From assembly GCF_040931995.1 (NCBI RefSeq), contig NZ_CP162412.1:2767001-2831000 (forward strand): a stretch of 64,000 nucleotides of DNA. The letters are read 5' to 3'. The position numbers and the translations under genes were made by a program. Within the stretch, counting starts at the first letter, position 1; each line of letters opens with the position of its first letter. Under the pieces are notes generated by a model, which saw only the letters and a program-made list of their open reading frames with translations, made no database searches and was not told the origin of the DNA. Positions 38,947-47,678 of this stretch are shown here, one piece after another. This DNA comes from Pelagovum sp. HNIBRBA483 (GTDB taxonomy: Bacteria > Pseudomonadota > Alphaproteobacteria > Rhodobacterales > Rhodobacteraceae).

Positions 38947-39975
38947 ATGACCAAAGACATCGCGACCGAAGAAGACCAATCAGGCGCCGCCGAACGCCGC
39001 GCGCGGGGTGAATTCGTGCGCGGCCTCAGCGGCTTTCGCCACGCCATCGGTGATGGGGATTTCCCGCCCGAGCCAGGCCGGTATCACCTGTTTGTTGCGA
39101 TGAACTGCCCGTGGTGCCATCGCGCGATCCTCGCGCGTAATGTACTGGGCCTCCAGCAGGGCATCACGATGGATGTGGCCTTCCCGAACCGGACCGATGA
39201 GGACGATCCGGAAGGGCCCAACCTGTGGCAGTTCGCGCCTGACAAGATTGCCACGCTGACCGGCAACACCTTGCCCGAATGCACTTACGAAACAGGCACC
39301 GGAAAAGGGCTGCGCCTCGCCAAGCAGATCTATCTGGCCGAAGGCTCCGATGAACAGTCCCTGCCAATCCTGTTCGACAAAGTCTCCGGCCGGATTGTCA
39401 GCAACGAAAGCGCCGAGATCATCCGCATGCTCGATACACATGCCGAGGCCTTGGGAAGCACCATTCCCACCGCCAACCGGGTGCGCCTCTGTCCCGAGAA
39501 CCCGACCCAGTGGCAGGAAATCCACGCGCTGAATGAACGGATTTATACGACGATCAACAACGGCGCTTACAAAGCGGGGTTTTCGTCGGATCAAGCGGTG
39601 TATGCCGCCGCTTTTGATGCCTATTTCTACACCCTCGCCGCGCTTGATGCCTTGCTGTCGGATGGCCGCCCCTTCCTGACGGGGGCCGCCTTCACCGAAG
39701 CCGACCTGCGCCTGTTTCCAACGCTCTACCGTCATGATCCTGTCTACTATGTACGGATGAAACTGAACGGCGCGCGCATCCTTGATTACCCCCACCTATG
39801 GCGTTGGCTCTGCCGTGTTCACGCGCTGCCTGGAATCGCCACAGCGGGTTCGCTGATACACTGCCGCCAAGGCTATTTTGGGCGCAGCTGGAACCGGGTG
39901 GTGCCCAAAGGTCCGCTAAAGCCAATGGAATATCCCGAGGCCTACAATCACCCTGAGCTTGCTCTGCGGGGCTAA
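38947..39975 (+). CDS. Glutathionyl-hydroquinone reductase (Xi-class GST)
   Basis: Reduces glutathionyl-hydroquinones to hydroquinones using glutathione. 342 residues. The catalytic Cys is in MNCPWCHRAILARN (about 51-64), and the GST C-terminal helical domain holds LNERIYTTINNGAYKAGFSS and FTEADLRLFPTLYRHDPVYY. These are the marks of the YqjG/PcpF/Xi family. Two bases separate it from the hemerythrin stop. It ends the operon, just before the tRNA remnant at 40062. Confidence 0.9.
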   Translation: MTKDIATEEDQSGAAERRARGEFVRGLSGFRHAIGDGDFPPEPGRYHLFVAMNCPWCHRAILARNVLGLQQGITMDVAFPNRTDEDDPEGPNLWQFAPDKIATLTGNTLPECTYETGTGKGLRLAKQIYLAEGSDEQSLPILFDKVSGRIVSNESAEIIRMLDTHAEALGSTIPTANRVRLCPENPTQWQEIHALNERIYTTINNGAYKAGFSSDQAVYAAAFDAYFYTLAALDALLSDGRPFLTGAAFTEADLRLFPTLYRHDPVYYVRMKLNGARILDYPHLWRWLCRVHALPGIATAGSLIHCRQGYFGRSWNRVVPKGPLKPMEYPEAYNHPELALRG

Positions 39976-40061
39976 CCACCCTCTCTTCAAGGCGCAGCCC
40001 CACGCACCTTGAAGCCCGCCTGAGTGCGATTTCGATAACGGTTAGTCAGGAAAGAAATTTG

Positions 40062-40106
40062 TGGCGATCCCGCGAGGACTCGAACCCCGAACCTGCTGAT
40101 TAGAAG
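40062..40106 (-). repeat. attL: displaced 3' end of tRNA-Arg gene
   Basis: 45 bases identical to 49832-49876, the 3' half of the tRNA-Arg gene including its encoded CCA and reaching into the anticodon loop. Beyond 40106 the match stops at once. It is the copy left on the chromosome side when the island integrated. Confidence 0.93.
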
Positions 40107-40127
40107 CGCGGGTCAGGCCATTTTCAC

Positions 40128-40138
40128 CACTTGCGCCA
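40128..40138 (+). repeat. Shared end motif A, left copy
   Basis: CACTTGCGCCA occurs here, 22 bases inside attL, and again at 49692-49702 near the right end, in the same orientation. Candidate integrase or excisionase arm site. Confidence 0.45.
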
Positions 40139-40233
40139 GAATTCGCCAAACTTTCATAAATCATTGTCTTCATTGAGTTTTTCTTGACGGCCATTGCGCC
40201 CATAGTTCATGGATTCCCCTAGATTTCGCTCGC

Positions 40234-40255
40234 TAGTGCTTCCGTAGTGCTTCCG
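40234..40255 (+). repeat. Tandem motif B at left end
   Basis: TAGTGCTTCCG is repeated twice without spacer just upstream of the integrase gene. The same 11-mer is at 49744-49754 near the right end, followed there by a degenerate second copy. Candidate integrase arm sites. Confidence 0.5.
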
Positions 40256-40280
40256 TGGAGCGTTTGGCTCGGAGGGGAAA

Positions 40281-41477
40281 ATGCCGACACTGACGAAAAC
40301 TTTTGTGGAAAAACTTGAGGTCAAATCCGCCGACTACATCGTATTCGACACCGTGCTTCCACGGTTCGAAATTCGGGTCATGCCCTCAGGCGTGAAATCC
40401 TATCTCGTTCAGTACCGGAACGGTGGTCGCAACCGTCGCCTCACCCTCGGTCGGCACGGTGTCCTCACCGCTGACGACGCCCGCAGGCTGGCGCAGAAAC
40501 GGTTGGGTGAGGTCGCTCAAGGCGAAGACCCCTCCGCCATCCGCAACGAAAAGCATCGCGCCCCGACGATGACCATTCTATGCCGTCGGTTTCTCACCGA
40601 TCACGTCGCATTGCATTGCAAGCCGACAACGGCTCGAAACTACACCAGCCAAATTGAAAAAATCATCATTCCCGCATTCGGCGCATTCAAAGTGGCCGAC
40701 ATGCGCCGCACCGATATTGCCGAGTTGCATCACAAGTTGAGGGATACCCCCTATCAGGCCAACCGTATGCTCGCGATGTTATCGAAGATGTTTAACATCG
40801 CAGAGCTCTGGGGAATGCGCCCAGACGGGTCCAACCCTTGCCGCCTTATTCCCCGCTATAAGGAACGCAAATGCGAACGCTATCTCAATGAAGTCGAGCT
40901 CACACGGCTGGGGCGAACGCTTGCGACGGTTGAAGCAGACGGTTCGGAAACCGTCTACGTTACGGCTGCATTCAAACTACTGCTCATGACGGGCTGTCGC
41001 CGTGGCGAAATCCAAACTTTGAAATGGGAGTATGTCACCGCGACCCACCTTGTCCTTCCAGACAGTAAAACCGGCGCCCGCCGCATTCCCCTGCCCTCAG
41101 ACGCCCATCAGGTGCTTGCCGCCCTCCCCCGCGATCCTAGCAACCCTTACGTGATCCAAGGGCGCTTTCCAGGCTCACACATCACTGATCTCGAACGCCC
41201 ATGGCGGCGGATCAGAGAGCTTGCCCAGTTGGAAGATGTTCGCATCCATGACCTTCGGCATACCTATGCCTCTATCGCAGCAATGAACGGGATTGATCTT
41301 CTGACCCTTGGCAAGATTTTGGGCCATACGAATTTCCAAACGACACAACGCTACGCACATTTGGCAGACGAAAGGGTGAGACAGGCCGCAGATAAGGTAT
41401 CGGGACTGCTATCAAGCGCGATTCATCAGCCGCAGCCGCAACTACCGCAAAGCGGGCATCTACGCGTTGTTCGGTAA
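40281..41477 (+). CDS. int: Tyrosine-type site-specific integrase
   Basis: Catalyses integration and, with an excisionase, excision of the island. 398 residues. An N-terminal DUF4102-like DNA-binding part (about 1-90: YLVQYRNGGRNRRLTLGRHG), a core-binding domain (about 95-180), and the catalytic domain with TGCRRGEIQTLKW (Arg I), HDLRHTYAS (His-x-x-Arg), LGHTNFQTTQRYAHL (His and the nucleophile Tyr). GGAGG lies five bases before the ATG. It reads inward from attL. Confidence 0.95.
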   Translation: MPTLTKTFVEKLEVKSADYIVFDTVLPRFEIRVMPSGVKSYLVQYRNGGRNRRLTLGRHGVLTADDARRLAQKRLGEVAQGEDPSAIRNEKHRAPTMTILCRRFLTDHVALHCKPTTARNYTSQIEKIIIPAFGAFKVADMRRTDIAELHHKLRDTPYQANRMLAMLSKMFNIAELWGMRPDGSNPCRLIPRYKERKCERYLNEVELTRLGRTLATVEADGSETVYVTAAFKLLLMTGCRRGEIQTLKWEYVTATHLVLPDSKTGARRIPLPSDAHQVLAALPRDPSNPYVIQGRFPGSHITDLERPWRRIRELAQLEDVRIHDLRHTYASIAAMNGIDLLTLGKILGHTNFQTTQRYAHLADERVRQAADKVSGLLSSAIHQPQPQLPQSGHLRVVR

Positions 41478-41553
41478 TCATTTAGGTTGAATTTCGGGAC
41501 GAGTGCTTTTCTAACTACCCTAATTCACCGAACGAGCAGCCGCCGGAGATTAC

Positions 41554-42360
41554 ATGCGTTTTGACCTCGAAAGCCACCTGAGCCTGTTACAGGCGTTTGA
41601 CTTCACTGGACGAAGACTTTTTCAGAAAAAATGGCAAGGAACAGAAGTTTTCTCTCGGCATGTAGACGACCCCCAACACACAAAAGAACAACGCCAAAAT
41701 ATCCTTAAGCGACTGGACGACCTCGAAACTGAAGCATTGCCATTCCACCGCGTTTTCCGTCTCAATTCATCTTTCGAAGAACAAGAGAACGCGAACAAAG
41801 CGCTCTACCCTATTCGAATGGAAATCGAGGAGCTTGAACGGAAGCTCTCTCGTATTCCACACGTTTCGGACACGTGGCTGGCCGACCACGAGGCTTATGC
41901 ACGGCGCTGTAAGGTAGAGGCGGACCTAAAAGCGGCTTTTCATGATGAAGAGCTTACCTTGATCCTCGGAGGCAATGAGGTCGCACAATGGAAATCATGG
42001 GAGAGATCACGAGATTTTCGCGTCTACTTCTCACTTTCGATGACCATTCCACCCCGCGAATACAGCGGAACACGTAGACGAGAACCAGCATTCCTCAAAA
42101 AAGATGAGTTCTTTGAATGGCTGGAACGTTACGAACCGTCATCAGAGGAAGAAACCGCCAATCTTACGCCTGAAAAGCGGTGTGAAATCTGGTTGAACGA
42201 GTGTGTGAAGACAATGAAAGCCAAGGAGCGGTCGAAAGATGAGTTCCGATTTGAGGCTATGGACAAGTTCAACGGCTTGAGCCGCAGAGCATTCGAGCGG
42301 ATTTGGGCAAGCACCGTACCACCAAGCTGGAAAGCATCGGGACCGACGCTACCACGCTAG
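41554..42360 (+). CDS. Hypothetical island protein
   Basis: A 268-residue soluble protein with no recognised domain. It is charged and helix-rich, with a probable coiled coil at about 50-110 (RQNILKRLDDLETEA and MEIEELERKLSRI). GGAG before the ATG supports the start. Lower GC and more A-rich codons than the flanking chromosome. Its position between integrase and AlpA-like gene suggests island accessory or maintenance function; this is a guess from place only. Confidence 0.7.
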   Translation: MRFDLESHLSLLQAFDFTGRRLFQKKWQGTEVFSRHVDDPQHTKEQRQNILKRLDDLETEALPFHRVFRLNSSFEEQENANKALYPIRMEIEELERKLSRIPHVSDTWLADHEAYARRCKVEADLKAAFHDEELTLILGGNEVAQWKSWERSRDFRVYFSLSMTIPPREYSGTRRREPAFLKKDEFFEWLERYEPSSEEETANLTPEKRCEIWLNECVKTMKAKERSKDEFRFEAMDKFNGLSRRAFERIWASTVPPSWKASGPTLPR

Positions 42361-42550
42361 TTCGTCGCACCCCTGCAACGAACCCAGTTCTCCCCCGCAA
42401 AAATAGTTATAAACATATGATTTTATGTAATAAAGTTCACTACGGCAAAGTGTATCGAACTTAATAATTCGTGCCGTCTAACTCGATTCGTTTCGTTGGA
42501 TTACCTCTTTCACATCGGCACTTCGCCGACCAACCAAGAAAGGGGGCCAG

Positions 42551-42784
42551 ATGCCTATCGAATTCGTTAATCAGCTCGCAAATGAGCACTCTAATCGACT
42601 GCTGAACGAAGCAGACGCAGCCGACATCCTTTGTTATTCCGTTCGCGCCCTTCAGAATTGGCGTTATCGGGGAGGTGGGCCGCGCTTTGTAAAAGTGTCC
42701 GCGCGGTCGGTTCGATACCGATACAGCGACCTAATCGCATGGATTGAAGAGCGCACCGTCGCTCATACCAGCGAACTGATCTGA
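42551..42784 (+). CDS. AlpA/MerR-like helix-turn-helix protein (probable excisionase/regulator)
   Basis: A 77-residue protein with a winged HTH: LLNEADAADILCYSVRALQNW (cited in part, about 17-37), then RYRGGGPRFVKVSARSVRYRYSDLIAWIEERT. This is the HTH_17 layout of excisionases and AlpA-type regulators. GGGGG lies upstream of the ATG. The 190-base AT-rich gap before it probably holds its promoter. In many islands such a gene controls excision. Confidence 0.85.
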   Translation: MPIEFVNQLANEHSNRLLNEADAADILCYSVRALQNWRYRGGGPRFVKVSARSVRYRYSDLIAWIEERTVAHTSELI

Positions 42785-42922
42785 CATTCAGTTTTGCCCG
42801 CGCAGGGTTGGCAGCGCTGCGTGGGATTTTGGGGCCGGATGGCTCGAAAAGGGGCGCGAGGACGCGTTGCCTCGCGCCCTCCATTTCTCTGCCAATGAAC
42901 TCAATTGCTGAAAGGAAACAGC

Positions 42923-43138
42923 ATGGCTAATACGCCTGTATTCAAATTCAAAATCGGCCTGATCACGGCCACCATCTGGGAAAATGATGGGTTCTACTCC
43001 GTCGATCTCACCCGTTCCTACAAGACCAACGAAGGCGAATGGCGCTCAACGAGCTCCTATTCCCACAACGATCTCCTGAACGTCGCGAAATGTGCAGAAC
43101 GGGCAGAAAATTGGATCGCGAGAAAGGCATCTTCGTGA
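42923..43138 (+). CDS. Small conserved integrative-element protein
   Basis: A 71-residue protein starting MANTPVFKFKIGLITATIWE after AAAGGA. The pattern KIGLITATIWEN, then YSVDLTRSYK and WRSTSSYSHNDLLNVAKCAE is one I know from small genes next to AlpA and Rep genes on integrative elements. It is compact, beta-rich at the front with a C-terminal helix. Possibly a nucleic-acid-binding accessory of replication; function unknown. Confidence 0.72.
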   Translation: MANTPVFKFKIGLITATIWENDGFYSVDLTRSYKTNEGEWRSTSSYSHNDLLNVAKCAERAENWIARKASS

Positions 43139-43152
43139 AGCCGGGTTGCGCA

Positions 43153-43171
43153 GCCGGGCGTCCAGCCCGGC
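43153..43171. repeat. GC-rich hairpin upstream of the Rep gene
   Basis: GCCGGGC (43153-43159) and GCCCGGC (43165-43171) form a perfect stem with a five-base loop, followed by an A-rich stretch. It lies 160 bases before the Rep start and could be part of a replication origin; no nick site is identified. Confidence 0.35.
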
Positions 43172-43329
43172 CCCAAAATAAAAGCTGCCCCGCCGGAGGC
43201 ATATCGGAGGGCGCAACCGCGCCTGACGATATCCCCACCCCTCCCAAAGAGCACGGCACCCGCCGCAAGAGGGGGGTGATAGTAGCACCCCCCTCTAGAA
43301 ATACCGTTCCCACACAGGAGAGCCCGCAA

Positions 43330-44481
43330 ATGCGCGTCGTTCACAAAGGCTTTGACACCATTACTCTATCCATTCAGGCAAACATTCCCCCAAAGCTCTT
43401 TGAGGCGCTGGAAGCAGAGCGCGAAAGTGCCGAGGATGAGCGCACCCCTCGCCCTTTCACCTATGGCGGCGCGGATTTTGATCTGATGCCCTATGGCGGC
43501 AATGGGTATCGCTTCATCCTCAAAGGCGGTTTTCTGGACGCTCAATGGTTCTTCAAGAAACCGCACGCAAAAGACCCTTGGGGAATTAGGATCAACATCG
43601 GATCACTCCTGCTCGCAACGCAGGGGCTTGGCTACGCCCGCGCCTACATCGACAAAACCCTGACCCGCCTCGGCGTCCGATATGCCGCGCATCAAGTCAG
43701 CATCGCGAGAGCGGATTTTTGCATTGATGTGCACGCACCTGACTTCGAGCTCATTCCAGAAAACATCGTCACCCATAGCCGCTCCAACCGCGCCGATCAC
43801 CAAAGCGCGGTCGAAGATATCCGCAGCAACGGTCGATCAGGTCGGTTCACCTCCGTGACCGTGGGCAAGATGCCGGGGCGGCAGGTCATCATCTACGACA
43901 AGCGCCGCGAAGTGATCGACAAAAAGAAACCCATCTGGTGGGAGATTTGGAACGCAAACCTCAGGGCAGAAAACGAACCCGAGCTAACACCCGACGACCG
44001 CTCAAATAGCCAAATTTGGCGGATCGAATGCCGTGCCGGAAAAGACCTCCTGAAAGAGCGCTGGCAAATCCGCGAATGGGCAGAATTTGATGGCCTGATT
44101 GGTGACGTGATGGCAGAGGCGACCTCAAAAATCCGCTACTGCACACCCGACCCTTCAGACAGCAACCGAGCGCGTTGGCCCAACCACCCGCTCTGGGATT
44201 TGGTTGTGCGGGAGATGAAAGGCGACCTAGAAGAAATGCGGAGCTTTGTTGAGCCATCGCTGATCAAAGACGTGCATAGAAATGAGCACATCCAGTTGAT
44301 CTTGGGTCAAGTCGTTGGCGGGGTAACAACCGTAGCGGCGCTTGAGGATCAGAAAAAATCCGACCTGAAGGATTACTTCAAGGCATTCGGTGAACGGTTG
44401 CAACAGGAATTCAGCAGAGCGCCCGACCGCATTCAACGGAAGTTCGGAGAGGCGAAGGCGCGGTATAGGTTTGTGGAGTAG
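43330..44481 (+). CDS. Replication initiation (Rep_trans-like) protein
   Basis: A 383-residue protein set to start at MRVVHKGFDTITLSI, with AGGAGA nine bases before the ATG; the frame is open further upstream but without resemblance. The sections NIGSLLLATQGLGYARAYID, VSIARADFCIDVHAPDF (about 120-136) and GRQVIIYDKRREV (about 185-197) match the replication initiation factor family of rolling-circle plasmids and integrative elements. YDKRREV may carry the nicking tyrosine or be a structural strand; catalytic residues are not certain. It implies autonomous replication of the excised island. Confidence 0.72.
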   Translation: MRVVHKGFDTITLSIQANIPPKLFEALEAERESAEDERTPRPFTYGGADFDLMPYGGNGYRFILKGGFLDAQWFFKKPHAKDPWGIRINIGSLLLATQGLGYARAYIDKTLTRLGVRYAAHQVSIARADFCIDVHAPDFELIPENIVTHSRSNRADHQSAVEDIRSNGRSGRFTSVTVGKMPGRQVIIYDKRREVIDKKKPIWWEIWNANLRAENEPELTPDDRSNSQIWRIECRAGKDLLKERWQIREWAEFDGLIGDVMAEATSKIRYCTPDPSDSNRARWPNHPLWDLVVREMKGDLEEMRSFVEPSLIKDVHRNEHIQLILGQVVGGVTTVAALEDQKKSDLKDYFKAFGERLQQEFSRAPDRIQRKFGEAKARYRFVE

Positions 44482-44749
44482 GGCGGGAAGCAGACCTTCG
44501 CTGCGTTCTGGACGAATGGCAGCGATGCGGAACGAAGCGTCAACTCGCGGCAGTTAAGTTTGCGGCAACCATTCTCTTTTAGCCTTGCTTCTTAGTGATC
44601 CTGACCCCTAGCTAAGTTGCCCTAAAGCGAGCTTGGCCTTGCACTGACCCTAAGCGCAGGCAATACACACTCGACCCTGTGCGCGCATGCTATACAAATT
44701 GGCACGAGTGGCGCATAGTGGGCAGGAATACAACAACTTAGGGGCAGTA

Positions 44750-45829
44750 ATGGCACCGAACCTTAAGACACTGCCAGTGTCCCAACTAAATTTTGACCCC
44801 GACAATCCTCGACTACCCGACCGTATCGATGGGACAGATACGGACGCGGTGACAGATTTTTTTCTGTTGGAATGCAATCTGATCGAGTTGATGATGTCTA
44901 TCGCCGAACAAGGTTATTTTCACGGCGAACCGCTTCTAGTTGTCGAGGATGCTGGAAGTGCGACCCATACCGTAGTGGAAGGCAACCGACGCCTTGCATC
45001 ATTGAAGATACTGACCCAAGAAATCGCGCCTCGGTCGATGGAAAAGGCCGTCGCGAAAATTCTAGCTGAAGCCAAAGAAAAACCTGATCGTGTTCCTTGC
45101 TTAGTGTTTGGAGCACGGCAAGATGTCCTCAAGTACTTAGGTTATCGGCACATTACCGGAATCAAGGAGTGGGATGCACTCGCTAAGGCCCGTTACCTGG
45201 CCCAGCTTCGAAATAACATCGCCGCAGCAACGCACGATGACGCACACAGGATTTTGGCGAAGGAGATTGGCAGCAAATCCAATGCGGTTGCAAAGATCCT
45301 CACTGGTTACAATCTGCTTCAATATGCCCACGATGAGGGAATTCTGCGTGAACTCAAACTCGACGCAGAAGACGTTCCTTTTTCGCTCCTGACAACGGCT
45401 ATCGGCTGGTCGGGAATTGCCAACTTTATCGGGTTAGATGGAAGTGGCGATGTTGAGATTGCCAACGTAAAGAAGGAAGAAACTAGGGAGCTCTTTCTTT
45501 GGGCGTTCCATAAAATCGATGGATACAAAACAAGAATTGGAGACTCGAGAAATTTCAAAATATTTGCTCGTATTGTCGAGTTCCCTGCAGCCCTAGAAGC
45601 TCTTAGGCGAGGAGCTACGCTAGAGGAAGCTGATATCCTTGCCGATGGCCCACTTCAGGCGATCCGAACAAATATCCTTAAGGCGATCACCGCGATTGAA
45701 CACTCCCAGTCCTCAATTTCCATGGCAGACGGTTTGACGGCTGATGATTTGGCCGAGGCGACAAAACTGAGAAAACTGGCGTCTGCGCTTGAAGGCTCGA
45801 TAAAAGCCAACATTGATAATGAAGATTGA
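44750..45829 (+). CDS. ParB/Srx-like N-terminal domain protein
   Basis: A 359-residue protein starting MAPNLKTLPVSQLNFD after GGGGC. The ParB-type fold is at about 8-95: NFDPDNPRLP, then LMMSIAEQGYFHGEPLLVVE and VVEGNRRLASLKIL, where EGNRR stands at the ParB arginine box. A middle part EWDALAKARYLAQLRN and EIGSKSNAVAKILTGYNLLQ resembles the ParB helix-turn-helix. Unlike plasmid ParB it has no ParA partner nearby. The next gene begins nine bases after its stop and looks like a nuclease, so the two are probably a single module. Confidence 0.78.
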   Translation: MAPNLKTLPVSQLNFDPDNPRLPDRIDGTDTDAVTDFFLLECNLIELMMSIAEQGYFHGEPLLVVEDAGSATHTVVEGNRRLASLKILTQEIAPRSMEKAVAKILAEAKEKPDRVPCLVFGARQDVLKYLGYRHITGIKEWDALAKARYLAQLRNNIAAATHDDAHRILAKEIGSKSNAVAKILTGYNLLQYAHDEGILRELKLDAEDVPFSLLTTAIGWSGIANFIGLDGSGDVEIANVKKEETRELFLWAFHKIDGYKTRIGDSRNFKIFARIVEFPAALEALRRGATLEEADILADGPLQAIRTNILKAITAIEHSQSSISMADGLTADDLAEATKLRKLASALEGSIKANIDNED

Positions 45830-45838
45830 GAGAGCCTA

Positions 45839-46750
45839 ATGACGATTAACTTGGATCGTCCGCGCGATCACGACACGCACACTCTGGCCGATTTTTTGGA
45901 ATTGCTTTGTCTCGTCAGCTTAGACCGACAAGTTAGCACTGATACTTTGAGGGATTATATCGAAGATAACCGTGGAACGCACAGTTATCAGCTCAGTGAT
46001 GAACATCTGGAAGACGTTCTTGGACAGGTCCGCTGGCGGGTTGAAGCACTTGCCGCTTGGTATCCATTCTCGTTGACCAACCACGGGCGAGTTGTGGAAG
46101 CCCCAGATGACATCACCCCCAATCAATCAAAGTATGTTAGTCTGCTGATATGTGCTAATCTTCCGTTTTTCGCACAGAACGAGCGTCAAGCATTGACCGA
46201 TTTCTTCGAACGCCTTTCAGAGAATGTCCTACGCGAGCTTTGGCCGGTTGCGGGCACCGCTATGACCGTCGGCAAAAACACGACGGCCTTAACGGGCTCG
46301 AAGGCTGCGAAGCTGAATACCTTAGGAAAGCTCATTGGGGCGAATCCTAACTTGAAGGACACAGACTTTCGCGACCGCGACAAAGGTGACGGGGGCATTG
46401 ACCTTGCTGCGTACATTGAACTCGATAGGTTTGAGCACCAAAACACCATTTCGGCGCTTGGGCAGTGCGCTTGTTCCAGATCAGAGTGGTCAGCAAAACA
46501 TAGCGAGATCACACACACCCGCCTAAGAACACTGCTGCCCCACACTGCTTTGTGGATGGAGATGCTGTTCACGCCAATTCTATTCCGCGAGAACTCTGGC
46601 AAATGGGCAGTGCCTGGGGACGTTCCAGCAATAACGCTAGTGGACAGGCTGCGCTTGATTGGATCGCTGATAAGATCAGAGCCCGCTGGCCATCCTGAAT
46701 TGCCTGATATTGTTCAAACGCTGCTGGATTTTCGCTTGGATGTGGTGTGA
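45839..46750 (+). CDS. Putative PD-(D/E)XK-like nuclease, partner of ParB-like protein
   Basis: A 303-residue protein not assigned to a named family. Its middle has FRDRDKGDGGIDLAAYIELD (about 177-196), then ISALGQCACSRSEWSAKHSEI (about 203-223, cited in part). The order G-D-G-x-I-D, then a strand with QC, then a Lys about ten residues later, resembles PD-(D/E)XK nucleases with a Q in the ExK position. The N-terminal 100 residues are helical. It is in the same direction as the ParB-like gene with nine bases between, and convergent with the restriction genes. The nuclease call is inference. Confidence 0.55.
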   Translation: MTINLDRPRDHDTHTLADFLELLCLVSLDRQVSTDTLRDYIEDNRGTHSYQLSDEHLEDVLGQVRWRVEALAAWYPFSLTNHGRVVEAPDDITPNQSKYVSLLICANLPFFAQNERQALTDFFERLSENVLRELWPVAGTAMTVGKNTTALTGSKAAKLNTLGKLIGANPNLKDTDFRDRDKGDGGIDLAAYIELDRFEHQNTISALGQCACSRSEWSAKHSEITHTRLRTLLPHTALWMEMLFTPILFRENSGKWAVPGDVPAITLVDRLRLIGSLIRSEPAGHPELPDIVQTLLDFRLDVV

Positions 46751-46756
46751 TCAGCA

Positions 46757-47674
46757 CTACTCGCCGGTAGTGCTTCCGAGCGCCCGCAGGATCGCATCCC
46801 GGTAGACGTTCTCTACAGGCAGTGTCACATTGTTAAAGGCTTCCTGCACCTTGTAGACTGTCGTCGAATGATTGAGCGTGTTTTTCAACGGAACCAAACT
46901 TTCGGGGGCAGGCTTGTCCGGCATGTCATAGTCGTACACGGCGAAGGTGATCGACGCGGGCTGAAGCGCATATCGGATCAGGCTTTCCTGACCACCTAGT
47001 CGTTCCATGATCCGTTCGAAAACCGGCGCAGGACACACAAAGAACAGACCACTGCGGCACAGTTCCTCACGTTGCAGAATCTGCCCTTTATAAATCAACT
47101 GCGGCAGGATGCGTTTGGCGACATTTTCCCAATTCAGCCCGGCCGTTGTTTTCTCAATCGAGCGATCTGTCTTGAGTGCATCATAGCCTGGGCGATATGT
47201 GCCGGTCGTATCAATCGTCTGCACCTCAACCGCTACAAACTCGATCAATTCGCCCTGACTGCTGAGTTTCGCCAGTACCCAATCGACAAAGTAGCCGCCC
47301 TTTTTCGACTTTTGCGGCAGGCGGAGTTCACCGCCCCAGCCCTTGCCGAAAACGGCGACACATTCTTCCTGATGATCAATCGAGTGCTTTACGGCATCGC
47401 GCCCCGCAACCAATTTTAAGTTGGAGCCAAATACCCGGTCGGCAATATCGGACAAAATACGGTAGTCGTCGGCATATAGGCGGATCGGACAGCAGATCAC
47501 CGGCTCGCTGGTGATGGGTTTGATCGCGCAAACGCCCGACACCACCCCATCGTTAAAGCTTTTCTGACAAGTATCCCCGCTGATTGGGCAGGTTTCCGTA
47601 TCCGCAGCACGCTTCGCAACGTCGGACGCATCATCTGAACGATACCCAAAGAACTCGAAAATTGTTGCGGCCAT
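46757..47674 (-). CDS. NotI-family type II restriction endonuclease
   Basis: A 305-residue protein. The start MAATIFEFFGYRSDD follows the methyltransferase stop by four bases; ten more in-frame codons upstream overlap that gene. Cysteines C29, C36, C49 and C61/62 match the metal-binding Cys set of NotI. EVQ in FVAVEVQTIDTTGTY (about 148), with an upstream Asp in VDWVL, fits the PD-(D/E)xQ-type catalytic site of that family. Its target may be GC-rich like NotI's but cannot be read from sequence. It forms a restriction-modification pair with the gene upstream. Confidence 0.82.
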   Translation of the reverse strand: MAATIFEFFGYRSDDASDVAKRAADTETCPISGDTCQKSFNDGVVSGVCAIKPITSEPVICCPIRLYADDYRILSDIADRVFGSNLKLVAGRDAVKHSIDHQEECVAVFGKGWGGELRLPQKSKKGGYFVDWVLAKLSSQGELIEFVAVEVQTIDTTGTYRPGYDALKTDRSIEKTTAGLNWENVAKRILPQLIYKGQILQREELCRSGLFFVCPAPVFERIMERLGGQESLIRYALQPASITFAVYDYDMPDKPAPESLVPLKNTLNHSTTVYKVQEAFNNVTLPVENVYRDAILRALGSTTGE

Positions 47675-47678
47675 GTTG

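Noticed and set aside
40037-40045. AACGGTTAG next to attL, like the right-end repeats
   Set aside because: It lies outside the island on the chromosome side, so it is not part of attP; a single 9-mer can be chance.
46768-46778. Exact copy of TAGTGCTTCCG in the island interior
   Set aside because: It is inside the endonuclease coding sequence and far from either end; kept only as a caveat for the arm-site idea.
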